A stretch of 38,588 bases of DNA from Aeoliella straminimaris (GCF_024054565.1 NZ_JAMXLR010000081.1:1-38588); one strand, 5' to 3'; positions 8,632 through 17,779 are shown, counted from the stretch's first letter. A program made the numbers and translations. Notes: generated from the letters alone by a model not told the origin.

Positions 8632-11600
8632 CTAATTCTTCGCTGAACCGTACCGACGCTGGACGGCTGCCATCGAGATCAAGGCAAGGGCAATCAACGT
8701 CACTGCCGACGGCTCTGGCACTACGGTTTCACCAGCAAGCAAACCAAAGTCCAGGCCGGCGGCGCCAGCCGCGAGTAATTCGTTGTGCAGAATCAAGGCA
8801 TCAGCCAGCGACGTCCGACCGTCCAGATTCAGATCGCCTTGCCCCCACGTGTTCCAGTCGCCGACGGTGACGCTCCGGTGGGCTCCAACTAGTACATTTT
8901 GGGACAACCAGCCGTCGACGAACGCAGTGACATCGTCAGACGCGGAGGGTCCCGTACCATCGCCGCTGACGAATCCATCGCGGTTGACGTCGCCCGCCTT
9001 CAAGATTCCATTTAGGTTGGAATCATTCAGGATGGCGTTTCTGATCCACTCGTTGTCGGTGAATAGATCGAAGGAGCCATAATCGTCCCCCGAGGGGGTT
9101 CCAGTAATATCGGAATTATCACCGAATACATACATCTCCAATTCATCAATAGCCCCTTGGAAGTACTCGCCATAGACGGGAGTCTGGCCATCTCCCGATA
9201 GCTCCGCAGCGCCCACGGACAACTCACCAACACGGCTACCGGCCGTGAGGTCTCCCGGATTAGGCGTGTCGTTGTTCGCCGACACCGCGACGCCATTAAC
9301 GTAGACGACACCGGTGAATCCAAGATCGCTGCCGGAGATAACCTTTGGTGCCCCGGTGCTACCCGACGGGTGAACGTGATGCATGACGTGGTACCACTGA
9401 TCGCCGACAACTGATACTGACGCTGGAATGTCAGTGTCGTTCGCGTGTCCATCGTTGATTTGGGTCCACTTTCCATCAGCCGTGATGGCCACGCCACCGG
9501 CTGCAATAGTATCCATTAGGATCACTTGCCGCGTGACTCCCACTTTACTCGCATCGGGATAGACCCACATTTGAGCGCCGCGGGCGGTGATATTGTCGTA
9601 GTTGTAGGGATAGTCCGAAACCAGAGGTCCCGCCCCCACAGGGGTCGGCCCTGCCATTTCGTCTGGCCGATTTAGGGGATCACCTTCAAGCATGTCGTCC
9701 GTTCCATCGAAAAGAATACCGCGACCCGTCCGGCCAGTGCCAAGCGTGCTCACGTCGACGTAGACGGGGCTGCCCATCGCCTGCAAGTCTAAGTAGGAAC
9801 CAGAGAGATCGCCTGGGTTTCCGCTGTCGATCGTGTACCCAGTATTACCTACACTTCCCGGGCCGGTTCCAACGACTCCACCGGGTGCGTTGGCGGCGTC
9901 TTCATCTGGATCGTCGCCGAACTGGTAGACGCGGTCATTATAAACCGCCGCCTGGGCGGTGCTGCCCACAACCGCCCAAGCGACGCATGCGATTAGGAGG
10001 GCGCCTGCCACACTTAATCGACTTGTCGTATTTGTCTGTTTCACTTTTCCGCTTCCCTTTCGATGGCGTCCCGCAAGCACGCCACCACCGCAGGCTGCGA
10101 GCAGTAGGATGAATGCCGACGGTTCTGGGATGGAGGAAGCCGCCAAACTGCCGCTTGCTGACGTTGCTCCGAAGCGGCTCTTCCAGTAGGTGTAATCCTC
10201 CACGGTGACCATACCGGGAGTAACACCCGATCCTTCGTTTGGGAGCGAAATGCTCGCCCCCAGATTGTTGCGCCATACCGTGTAGTCGGCGATGTTTACT
10301 ACGCCGTCGCTGTTGTAGTCGCCTGATACAGCTACCGTGGTCACTTCCTCGATCAATCCAGGGATGAACGTGCCGGCCGGGGTACGAACTCGGAATGCCA
10401 AGTCCTGCGTTCCCAAATCAAAGACGCTACCTAAACTCACAGACTCCGTATCCACAAAGATGTAGCTGGATGTGAGAATCGCCTCATTGAGTGAGTGGTT
10501 GCTGGGTGTGCCCAACTCTTCAAAGCCCATACCATCTCCGGGAGCGCCGCTGCCTTCGTAATCCTTATCTTGCAGACTATTCCAGTTCCCGAAATTCAGC
10601 GAGCCGGCGTCGCTGGTGATCTCGTATCCGTCGATTTCGATCGGCGAACCACTCTTATTGGCAATCGTTAAGGTGCCGTTGGTGGTGTTGACCTCCAGAG
10701 TCAACTGAGCGATCTCCCTGTAGGCCACGGCAAAGTGATGACTGCGGAAGCCTGGTGCCCCAACAGCCTCGACGTAGAAGCTGGTCGAAGCGGCCGGCGT
10801 CAACCCCAGGCTCGCAATAGAAGTGGTCCACACGCCCTGAATGTTAAGCATATTGTCACTTCTGTTTTCCCAGTTGTATACCACGCCGTTGGTAAGCACA
10901 TCATCGTTTAACACGGCTTGAATGCGTCCGTCATCTGCGTTCGAGTCTTCACGCGTGGTGTAGACTTCAAAAACTTCGTACAGGCCCGGGGCCAAGCCAT
11001 TTACCGTAGTCCGTAGGGCGGGTGCGTTGGACGAATCGGGGTTCCCCACTTCATAAGTCCTATCGGTTGCACCAGCCAAATCGGGGTAACCAGTGAAGAA
11101 TGGGGAGTACTCTCTTTCGCGCCATAGACCATCCGAGTTGGAAGTATCAGTTGAAGCCCAAAACGTGCCGCTGTCATCCGCCCTCACAGTATTGCCAGGT
11201 GTGTCACCATCTTTGAACGGGTCGACCTCGACAATGGTGACATCCGTCGAACCAATGGTCGCATCGAACGTGTTGGCGGAAGTGGTGTCCATGGTCGCAA
11301 CAGCGATGACCGCTGCCATTGTCAAGCTGTTAAGGGAGTAAAGCTGTTTCTGCATGGTGCTCATGGTTGTAGAGTGGTCTTGTGGGGATGAGGCAATTCC
11401 TTCGCGGGAGATTCGTTTTCTGGATCGAAGCGCCAAGAGTCCCACCGGGGCTACGAGTGCCAGCAGGACTATTGTGCCCGGTTCGGGAACGCTACTAACC
11501 ATCAGCTCAAAAGATCCGGCGCCGTTGGCGTTGTTGTAGGTGGTTTTGAACAAGTCAAAGTCGTCCCAGTCATTATCACCGTCGCCATCCAAGTCGCCTT

Positions 11601-12789
11601 CGGGATAGTTCTCGAGGGGAGTCGATCCAGACAAGGTGGATTGGAATGCATCTCGATAGATAATCCAGTCGGCTGGGGTAATGCCGTCTTGGAAATTGAG
11701 ATCGCCGAACAAGAAGGAACTTCCGCCGTTGCCGGTGAAAGTGATGGGTATTATTTCCTCGCCACCAGGCAGCAGGATTTCCAGATTGACATCCTCCACG
11801 GGGTTCTTGATCCAAGCATTGCCCAGAGTCAATGAACCGCCATTTCCGGACAGCGTAACACCATCTCCGGGGCCAGGACCGCCAAGTTGCGATTCGCTCA
11901 AATCGGTGTAAACTCCTGTCGCAGTCAGCTTTGTCCACTTGTCGTCAGGATCGACCGTTTGGTCGCCGTCAACGTCACGGCTGGCAATCGTTTCCCAATT
12001 CGATTGGTCGAGCGCACCGATGGCGGAAGTAAACGAATAGCCAATGATTGAACCGGGACCGCCGCCAGAATTACTGATCGTCAAAATCCCAGTGTCTCGG
12101 TCGATGGATGCCTCGAAGAGCGGCGTCGTTGATACTCTGTACGCCGCGCCAACGATGTGGCCGCGACCAAAAGCCGTTGTACCGGCTACGTTCATTGTGA
12201 ATTCAGTCGCGCCGCTATCTGTAACACCAAGGCTCGAAAAGGCCGTTCCCCAAGCGCCGGCAGAGCCTTCCAGGAGTTCGGTGACGTTATTGTTTCCATA
12301 GTTTGTCCCACCTGATGCGACTGTATCATTGAGTGCCGCCACGACTCCCGCATTCGCCGGATCTCCATCGATGCGAAGAGTGTGGACAAGAAACACCTCA
12401 TATTTTGCAGGTGCAAGACCATTAACGGTCATTTGTACCTCAGGCGCGTTCGTCCGGTCCGCTCCGGAAACTTCGAAAGTGCGATCCGTTGCCCCGGCGA
12501 GTGAAGGATAACCAGTGTTGAACGCGGCATAGGCCCGCTCGTTCCACAGATTGTCGCTGGTAGTGCCGGTGTTCGTAGCCCAGAAGTCCCCAGGCGAAAC
12601 GGCTCTAAGCGTATTGCCAGGCGTGTCGCCATCCTTGAATGGGTCGGCCTCGACCATGGTGAGGTCGCCCAATCCAGGTAGATTGAGACTGAATGTTGCG
12701 GCGTTGCTCGACGCGACGCTCAGCAAGATCCCACAACATGTGATAGATGTCAGAAAGGCTTTTCGTAGCGAACTAGGCAGATTCTTCAT
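8632..12789 (-). CDS. triple PEP-CTERM polyprotein: three exosortase substrates in one open frame
   Basis: A single open frame of 1385 residues encodes three complete PEP-CTERM proteins in series. Module 1 (12789 to about 11400) has a signal peptide, a beta-rich domain, dockerin repeats and VPEPG plus membrane segment plus RSRKR. Module 2 (11364 to about 10080) has a new Met and signal peptide, a domain clearly paralogous to module 1 (both have DPFKDGDTPGNT and LAGATDRT), dockerin repeats and IPEPS plus membrane segment plus RHRKG. Module 3 (10044 to 8632) has a signal peptide, a LamG/concanavalin-like domain, dockerin-like repeats and a final VPEPS with a basic tail. Signal-peptidase and exosortase cuts could resolve the chain into three. 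GGAGAA precedes the ATG at 12789; a GTG lies in frame at 12804. Lost stop codons or a sequencing indel remain alternatives. Binding partners are unknown. Confidence 0.8.
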   Translation of the reverse strand: MKNLPSSLRKAFLTSITCCGILLSVASSNAATFSLNLPGLGDLTMVEADPFKDGDTPGNTLRAVSPGDFWATNTGTTSDNLWNERAYAAFNTGYPSLAGATDRTFEVSGADRTNAPEVQMTVNGLAPAKYEVFLVHTLRIDGDPANAGVVAALNDTVASGGTNYGNNNVTELLEGSAGAWGTAFSSLGVTDSGATEFTMNVAGTTAFGRGHIVGAAYRVSTTPLFEASIDRDTGILTISNSGGGPGSIIGYSFTSAIGALDQSNWETIASRDVDGDQTVDPDDKWTKLTATGVYTDLSESQLGGPGPGDGVTLSGNGGSLTLGNAWIKNPVEDVNLEILLPGGEEIIPITFTGNGGSSFLFGDLNFQDGITPADWIIYRDAFQSTLSGSTPLENYPEGDLDGDGDNDWDDFDLFKTTYNNANGAGSFELMVSSVPEPGTIVLLALVAPVGLLALRSRKRISREGIASSPQDHSTTMSTMQKQLYSLNSLTMAAVIAVATMDTTSANTFDATIGSTDVTIVEVDPFKDGDTPGNTVRADDSGTFWASTDTSNSDGLWREREYSPFFTGYPDLAGATDRTYEVGNPDSSNAPALRTTVNGLAPGLYEVFEVYTTREDSNADDGRIQAVLNDDVLTNGVVYNWENRSDNMLNIQGVWTTSIASLGLTPAASTSFYVEAVGAPGFRSHHFAVAYREIAQLTLEVNTTNGTLTIANKSGSPIEIDGYEITSDAGSLNFGNWNSLQDKDYEGSGAPGDGMGFEELGTPSNHSLNEAILTSSYIFVDTESVSLGSVFDLGTQDLAFRVRTPAGTFIPGLIEEVTTVAVSGDYNSDGVVNIADYTVWRNNLGASISLPNEGSGVTPGMVTVEDYTYWKSRFGATSASGSLAASSIPEPSAFILLLAACGGGVLAGRHRKGSGKVKQTNTTSRLSVAGALLIACVAWAVVGSTAQAAVYNDRVYQFGDDPDEDAANAPGGVVGTGPGSVGNTGYTIDSGNPGDLSGSYLDLQAMGSPVYVDVSTLGTGRTGRGILFDGTDDMLEGDPLNRPDEMAGPTPVGAGPLVSDYPYNYDNITARGAQMWVYPDASKVGVTRQVILMDTIAAGGVAITADGKWTQINDGHANDTDIPASVSVVGDQWYHVMHHVHPSGSTGAPKVISGSDLGFTGVVYVNGVAVSANNDTPNPGDLTAGSRVGELSVGAAELSGDGQTPVYGEYFQGAIDELEMYVFGDNSDITGTPSGDDYGSFDLFTDNEWIRNAILNDSNLNGILKAGDVNRDGFVSGDGTGPSASDDVTAFVDGWLSQNVLVGAHRSVTVGDWNTWGQGDLNLDGRTSLADALILHNELLAAGAAGLDFGLLAGETVVPEPSAVTLIALALISMAAVQRRYGSAKN
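9948..10131 (-). other. internal junction 2-3: PEP-CTERM signal followed by a Met-less signal peptide
   Basis: On the minus strand, IPEPS (codons from 10131) is followed by a hydrophobic segment and RHRKGSGK. Without a stop, the frame enters a signal-peptide-like stretch (SRLSVAGALLIACVAWAVVG) ending AQA-A. The only start candidate is GTG at 10044, with GGGAAGCGG just upstream. That GTG overlaps an out-of-frame TGA (GTGA), the overlap style used elsewhere in this window, so a one-base shift just after module 2 would give an ordinary two-gene junction. Confidence 0.7.
11271..11490 (-). other. internal junction 1-2: PEP-CTERM signal followed by Met-initiated signal peptide
   Basis: On the minus strand, VPEPG (codons from 11490), a hydrophobic segment and RSRKR are followed by about 16 linker residues, then ATG codons at 11364 and 11355 opening a signal peptide ending near TSA-N. 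No stop codon separates the modules, and no Shine-Dalgarno-like sequence lies within 15 nt of 11364. The CGA codon in RSRKR is one substitution from TGA. Confidence 0.72.
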
Positions 12790-12843
12790 CAGGAGTTTCT
12801 CCACGACAGAAAAGGGGTTCGAATCGGTAGTTTCTCTAATGGA

Positions 12844-13350
12844 TCAATCCGTCAAGTCGAAATCCAAAACGTTACTCCCCGCCTTCACTTCACGCTGAAG
12901 GGGAGTGGTTTTCCGTTCGGCATACTTCGCGGGGGCCAGCCAAGTGACCCTCACGTCGTTTGCTGATCCAGATTTCGGATCCGATGCCATGCGGATTTCT
13001 TCTTCAAACGACTTTGCTTCCGGCATACCCCCGGTCACTCGTTTGGCAGTAATGGTCACGGTATGCTTACCTACCAGCGCTCCATCGCCTGCCTCGAAGG
13101 TCGTCAGGGTGTAAGTGCCATCCGCGGCGATGGGACCGGCGGCCATTCGTCCTATCTCCGGATAGAACGCAATCTGCCCTTCCGGCAGCGGCTTCCCCTG
13201 ATAGCTCACGGTGCCCGTAACAACAGCTGTTTCCGGCTTGCCGTCACCACATCCGGATGTGGTCACGCAGAGAAGTACCACAAGGGAGCCTAGAGTAGTG
13301 CGAGCTTTGCAGCTTGCGTTCATTCGAGATGTTCCATATCCAGTTACCAT
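12844..13350 (-). CDS. small planctomycete lipoprotein (copy 2), carboxypeptidase-regulatory-like
   Basis: A 168-residue lipoprotein with lipobox TTSGC near Cys34, followed by the beta-sandwich repeat VTGTVSYQGKPLPEGQIAFYP and DGTYTLTTFEAGDGALVGKH. The C-terminal part LAPAKYAERKTTPLQREVKAG resembles that of the lipoprotein at 27764-28261, so those two are the closest pair. ATG at 13350 overlaps the stop of the upstream DUF1559 gene by one base (TGATG), which supports this start through translational coupling; ATG at 13323 is an alternative that gives a tighter signal peptide. The precise role is not known. Confidence 0.84.
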   Translation of the reverse strand: MVTGYGTSRMNASCKARTTLGSLVVLLCVTTSGCGDGKPETAVVTGTVSYQGKPLPEGQIAFYPEIGRMAAGPIAADGTYTLTTFEAGDGALVGKHTVTITAKRVTGGMPEAKSFEEEIRMASDPKSGSANDVRVTWLAPAKYAERKTTPLQREVKAGSNVLDFDLTD

Positions 13351-14405
13351 CAGCGACGTCCCGCTTCCTGCTCCACAACGCCTTCTATGTCACCACCGGC
13401 GAACGTAGAAAGCGTCTGGTACGTGTTCATGTCGATGTCTTCTTGCACCAAGTCCACGTGCCCGTCGACGTAGGCGAATAGTGCTCCGCCTGGATGTTCG
13501 CTTCCAAACGGGACTTCATTGGATTGATCAGGCTTAACTTCTCCGAATGCCTGTACGAATTCGAAGTTCAGTGGATACTTCGTCGTCCGCAGTGCACGCC
13601 CGTGAGATTCGCGGCCTTTGGCGCATGCGTTCGTTCCAGGTGCGCAGGCACCTCCGTGATACCATGCAACTGGACCACCAATTTTGCCGTCGCCGTAGCC
13701 ATCGCCGAGTCCCCATCGTGCGAAGTGCACACTTTCGCCGACCGCTAATGTATTCGACGTGCCGTCGATGACGCGGCGCGTGGGAATGCCTTCTTCGGCG
13801 ATGTGATAGACTCCATCGAAGAAGACGTCGCCACGCCAGCCGTGCGCGAATCGAGTCTTGCCACCTGCGACGCCGAAGTAGTCACGACGCGCACTCACGC
13901 CTTGCCATTCGGTACGGCTGGGACATTTATAGACGATGAATTCTGTCTCGATTAACTGGGCTTCTGGACCACCGGGGTTGTCCAGCGCCCTCTGGTAGAA
14001 GACGAGCCATCCGCCCGCGGCCCCATATGTATCAAAGAGATCCCCTGCTGTCACTTCTTCCAAGTACGGCATGATCGAAACGTACATGGGATAGCCGCGG
14101 CAATCACCTTGGCAGAACTCGGGTACCTTGATTTGGCCACCTGCCGGAAACGTCTTGTTAGTTGACTCGTAGTTAAGCAGCGCGAGGCCGATTTGCTTGA
14201 GATGGTTCGTACAGGTAGTCCTCCGGGCTGCCTCCCGGGCTGCTTGAACGGCTGGCAGCAAGAGGGCCACCAGAATGCCAATGATGGCGATCACCACCAG
14301 CAGTTCTACGAGAGTGAAGCCGTAGGGTCGGTGGTACTCCCGGCACGAACAAGTGGCCTTTGCCTGATTGCTGACAACGCTCGAGTCATTCAGAGTTCTA
14401 TCCAT
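13350..14405 (-). CDS. DUF1559 pseudopilin-like protein (copy 2)
   Basis: A 351-residue member of the DUF1559 family. The leader is followed by YGFTLVELLVVIAIIGILVALL at about 28-49 and QAAREAARRTTCTNHLKQ. The C-terminal EHPGGALFAYVDGHVDLVQE is the H-X9-DG motif. Prepilin-peptidase processing and membrane anchoring are expected. Its stop overlaps the ATG of the lipoprotein gene, so the two are very likely made together. The start is ATG at 14405 with AGGA about 10 nt upstream. Confidence 0.9.
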   Translation of the reverse strand: MDRTLNDSSVVSNQAKATCSCREYHRPYGFTLVELLVVIAIIGILVALLLPAVQAAREAARRTTCTNHLKQIGLALLNYESTNKTFPAGGQIKVPEFCQGDCRGYPMYVSIMPYLEEVTAGDLFDTYGAAGGWLVFYQRALDNPGGPEAQLIETEFIVYKCPSRTEWQGVSARRDYFGVAGGKTRFAHGWRGDVFFDGVYHIAEEGIPTRRVIDGTSNTLAVGESVHFARWGLGDGYGDGKIGGPVAWYHGGACAPGTNACAKGRESHGRALRTTKYPLNFEFVQAFGEVKPDQSNEVPFGSEHPGGALFAYVDGHVDLVQEDIDMNTYQTLSTFAGGDIEGVVEQEAGRR

Positions 14406-14489
14406 CGATCCGAATCCTGGCTAAGGAAAGAAACACCGAGTTGGGAAAAGATGCCGACGGCTTTAGCCATCGGCTTTCTGTCTCAACCA

Positions 14490-15164
14490 TTACAGGTCCG
14501 GTTTGCGCCGCAGGGACACGGCTGCCCCACCCAAGCAAATGGCTAATAGCGTGATGCCGGTGGGTTCAGGAACAGGGACGTAAGCCAATCCGTTGTAGAC
14601 GGAACGCTCGGCATTGAGCGTCGCGCCGACGTAGACTTTGATCTCGCCATTGCTGTCGGCAATCGCCGTTCCGATGTTCTGCTGAGCGGCAACCCAGCCA
14701 CTAGCCATCAGGTTGTCGCCCGTCAGCGTGCCGCCAGCTTCCGTAAGCGTAGTCAAGCTGCCGGAAGCAAAGCCGGCATCGATGTCTTGACTGCCGGAGC
14801 TGGCCGCTGGGTTGATTCCATAAACGATGTCGATGCTGTACATGGAGCCCACGTCCAGGCCAGTGATTGTGGTAACGACTTCATTGTGAGTTTGTGCGCC
14901 GCCAGTTTTGTTCTGGCCTTGGTAGGCACCGCTCTGTGGCGATGCTAGACCGACAATATCAAACGTGCCTGGGCGGTCGTGCCAAAGCCCCGCGGTGGCG
15001 GTCGTGCTCGAAAAGTCACTGACGCCATCAGAGGACTGGAACGAATTCACACCATCCACTGCCGGAACAAAAGTCCCGATAATGGCCGCCGAGGCGACGG
15101 CGCCAACACCCATGGCTAGCGCCATGACCATCGACATCAAGGATAAGAGGGCGACATGTCTCAT
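14490..15164 (-). CDS. PEP-CTERM sorting-signal protein, unknown beta-rich domain
   Basis: A 224-residue exported protein: signal peptide MRHVALLSLMSMVMALAMG ending near VASAA, a beta-rich body with no recognised family, then VPEPT, a hydrophobic segment and LRRK at the C-terminus, so it is a classical exosortase substrate. The body has VTTITGLDVGSMYSIDIVYG, which recalls the TVNGLAPGLYEVFEVY element of the first two modules of the fusion protein, so a related fold is possible. The start is ATG at 15164 because GGAG lies about 10 nt upstream; a TTG at 15188 is in frame but less likely. It sits between the FecR/LamG gene and a DUF1559 gene. Confidence 0.83.
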   Translation of the reverse strand: MRHVALLSLMSMVMALAMGVGAVASAAIIGTFVPAVDGVNSFQSSDGVSDFSSTTATAGLWHDRPGTFDIVGLASPQSGAYQGQNKTGGAQTHNEVVTTITGLDVGSMYSIDIVYGINPAASSGSQDIDAGFASGSLTTLTEAGGTLTGDNLMASGWVAAQQNIGTAIADSNGEIKVYVGATLNAERSVYNGLAYVPVPEPTGITLLAICLGGAAVSLRRKPDL

Positions 15165-15237
15165 TACAGCAATCTCCAAAGTTAACAAAACCAGAGAAGC
15201 AACAAAGAGGGTAACTCAACGAAGTGATGTGGGATGC

Positions 15238-16995
15238 TTACATGGAATCTCCATCCGGTGGCGATTGCCTGCCCAACTCGTAGTGGCGGCGTATTTCCTT
15301 GTCCGACAGGGCTCGGCCGTACAGCGATACCTCATCGATCTGGCCCACAAAAGGCCGGTGGGCAATGCCCCGGGAAGCTTTTATGAATACGGGGTAGACC
15401 TGCCCGATAAGAACTCGGTTCCCAACCGGCAGTGGCTTGCTGTTCTCTGCTGACGCCACTTTTTCGGCGTTGCAGAACAGTTCGAGCCGCGAGCCCATTT
15501 TTCGAGCAACAACCTGCTGCCACTGACGCACGGAGTAGGGGGACTCACTGGAGCAATGAGCACCATCCTCGGGCAAGACAGACGCGGGAGAACGGTGGAC
15601 GAATCGCAAGGCGTTGGGTGTGACATACTGATCAAAGCCCTCCTGAAGGCCACTTAGCTCCAAAAGCAGGCTGTGGGGACACCGTCCATCAGGCAGAGTA
15701 TCCCCAACCAAACCCAGCAACGCTCCCTTGTGGTAGTGGCTTGGTTTGACCCAGAACTGGACGGTGTAATTATCCAAATCTTCAGTAGGCCAGGTGGCTC
15801 GGCTTACGAGCAAACCCGGAGTTTCCGTAAGACCAAATTCCAGGGCTCGATTCTCGAGCGTGTTGTACCAGCTTACCGAGCCGCTGACATATCCGGTAAA
15901 GCCTTCCAATCGGCCTTCGTTTTCCACTGCGTCGTCACCATCCTCGAATCGCCAGTACACATCAGGTTTGGACTCCAGAATCGCATCTCGATATGCGTGG
16001 CCGAAATCCAAGCGATCGAACGCCATCGATTGCGACCAGGCAAAAGACGAAGCTGAAGCCTCGAAGTGAACCGTCGCCGGCTCACCCAACCTATCGCCCA
16101 ACAACGCCACAGCTTCCCCTTCAGCAAGCTGTACTATAGGCTCGTTTCCCTGCATCCATAGCGCCGACAATTCGACACCACCATGAAAGACGTGCACTTC
16201 ACTGCGTTCACTTGTCGCAACCACGCCAATCGACGCGGCGTCTGAGATCGCAATCGTCCCTTCGGCGGTGGCTATCGTGAATGCACCACCGTGCCAGTGA
16301 ACATCCGCCGTCAGCTTGCCAGAGTTCAACTCTAACAACCCATCGCGGCGGATGAACAGCCGTGCAGGCCCCTCTACTCGGACTTTCGCCTGGGCTTCGT
16401 TCTCTGCCTGCCCGAACTCGAGAGCCACAATGCCTTCTAGCAGATTGAGCACCTCGCCTTCTCCGAGCTTCTTCCCAAGCTGAAGCTGCCCTGTTTCCCC
16501 ATCGTCCCAAACACAGCCGGTCATAGCAACCAACCTGGGCGCCGCTGATATCAACTCTCCATTGGTTGAGTCTTGAACATAATCTGGGGCATTTGCGTTG
16601 GATGCCATGGACTGATCGGGATCTCCGTCAGTTGAACTTAGGGCGATCCAAGTTAACCCGACCGCTGCAAGGTGAGTTAACAACAGGCATGCTGCGATCG
16701 CAGGCATTAGCCGCCAGAAGGTTGGTTTCTCGCGCTGAGACGGGCTCTGGTTGAGATGCTTGCTGACTGCCGTAGACGCGTACAGTGCCAAGGGGAACTT
16801 GGTCTTTGCCTTGCTCCGACCGGCATCCGCTAATGCCGCTTGCTGATCCAGCAATCGTGCCGTCTCAGCCATCGCCTCCGGGTACTTAGCCAAAAGCTTG
16901 GTAAAGCGGCGCTGATCCGTTTCCGTCGACTCTCCTGCATCAATAGTGAGAATGAGCGTGCGTACTTCCCTCAGGATATGTTGCGGAATGCTCAT
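15238..16995 (-). CDS. FecR-like membrane regulator with C-terminal LamG domain
   Basis: A 585-residue protein, probably the regulatory partner of the ECF sigma factor next to it. Residues 1-90 are cytoplasmic and helix-rich. A membrane segment (LMPAIAACLLLTHLAAVGLTW) lies near 95-115. A FecR-type beta domain follows at about 150-290 (VLNLLEGIVALEFGQ; AKVRVEGPARLFI; GKLTADV; SEVHVFHGGVEL). A LamG/concanavalin-like domain occupies about 330-570 (DVYWRFEDGDD; YTVQFWVKP; GQIDEVSLYGRALSDKEI). An extracytoplasmic glycan-binding domain tied to a sigma partner suggests sensing of a carbohydrate outside the membrane, which is an inference. The ATG overlaps the sigma stop as ATGA (16992-16995). No anti-sigma zinc motif is visible. 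Confidence 0.84.
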   Translation of the reverse strand: MSIPQHILREVRTLILTIDAGESTETDQRRFTKLLAKYPEAMAETARLLDQQAALADAGRSKAKTKFPLALYASTAVSKHLNQSPSQREKPTFWRLMPAIAACLLLTHLAAVGLTWIALSSTDGDPDQSMASNANAPDYVQDSTNGELISAAPRLVAMTGCVWDDGETGQLQLGKKLGEGEVLNLLEGIVALEFGQAENEAQAKVRVEGPARLFIRRDGLLELNSGKLTADVHWHGGAFTIATAEGTIAISDAASIGVVATSERSEVHVFHGGVELSALWMQGNEPIVQLAEGEAVALLGDRLGEPATVHFEASASSFAWSQSMAFDRLDFGHAYRDAILESKPDVYWRFEDGDDAVENEGRLEGFTGYVSGSVSWYNTLENRALEFGLTETPGLLVSRATWPTEDLDNYTVQFWVKPSHYHKGALLGLVGDTLPDGRCPHSLLLELSGLQEGFDQYVTPNALRFVHRSPASVLPEDGAHCSSESPYSVRQWQQVVARKMGSRLELFCNAEKVASAENSKPLPVGNRVLIGQVYPVFIKASRGIAHRPFVGQIDEVSLYGRALSDKEIRRHYELGRQSPPDGDSM

Positions 16996-17522
16996 CGCTT
17001 TGCCTCCCTATCCAGGGCGCCTTCTACACAGCACAACAGCTGGTGGTTGATGCGTCGCAGCTCACGATATACCGTATCGACAGATTTGCCCATTTGCTCG
17101 GCAATCTGCTTGGGTCGGACCAAGTGGAAGTAACGAGACTCAATCATCCTGACATCTTCACTGCCTAGCTTCTCAACACACTCCGCCAAAGCCTCTCTCC
17201 GCTCTTGCACCCTCTCTGCAATCGGCATGGCCTCATCTGCTAGGCTCGCAAGCACCTCTTCGCTGAAAAATTGGATCCGTCGTCTAGATTCTCGTTGTCG
17301 CAAGACCTCGTAGTAGGCGATTTTGCAAGCCCATGCACCGAAATTAGTGCCCTTCTCGAACTGACAAAACTTTGACCACGCTGCCGCGCAAGTACTTTGA
17401 AACACCTCTTCTGCATCGTTCTCGTCATTGAGAACCAAGGTGCGAACATAGGTGTAGATTCGCTTGGAGTGCTTTGAGAGGAGATCGACAAACTCGTCAT
17501 GTGTGGGCTCGCTACTAGTCAT
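16992..17522 (-). CDS. ECF RNA polymerase sigma factor (planctomycete/verrucomicrobial type)
   Basis: A 176-residue sigma-70 family ECF factor. Region 2 is visible as LVLNDENDAEEVFQSTCAAAWSKF and FGAWACKIAYYEVLRQ at about 28-78. Region 4 is at about 115-165 (CVEKLGSEDVRMIESRYFHLVRPKQIAEQMGKSVDTVYRELRRINHQL, read in pieces), with a helix-turn-helix. It belongs to the branch common in Rhodopirellula and Verrucomicrobium. It is the first gene of the minus-strand run and overlaps the FecR/LamG gene by four bases, so the two should be made as a pair. Its target is probably the locus downstream. No clear Shine-Dalgarno is seen. Confidence 0.92.
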   Translation of the reverse strand: MTSSEPTHDEFVDLLSKHSKRIYTYVRTLVLNDENDAEEVFQSTCAAAWSKFCQFEKGTNFGAWACKIAYYEVLRQRESRRRIQFFSEEVLASLADEAMPIAERVQERREALAECVEKLGSEDVRMIESRYFHLVRPKQIAEQMGKSVDTVYRELRRINHQLLCCVEGALDREAKR

Positions 17523-17779
17523 ATCTGGTCTGAATTCCCTTCTCCATATATTTGCGAGTATGCAAGCCGAAAAGAGACACGCCTGTCTTGCTCCCTATAC
17601 TCAAACCAGACTTGCAGCTGAAATTCGGCAACAATTCCCAAATAAACACAAAAACACCATCCTGGCCAGCTTCCAGAGGTGCCCTGTCTTCGTATTTTGA
17701 GGACTTCCCCACTTCGCCCGTAAGGTGCATTTCAAACGAGGGAGCGCCCCGGCCCACGGATTGCGGAAGCTACCGGCTG

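Noticed and set aside
17552..17779. N-terminal part of the esterase-like frame
   Set aside because: It does not match the family, and the expected GQSN block is missing, so the frame is probably open by chance.
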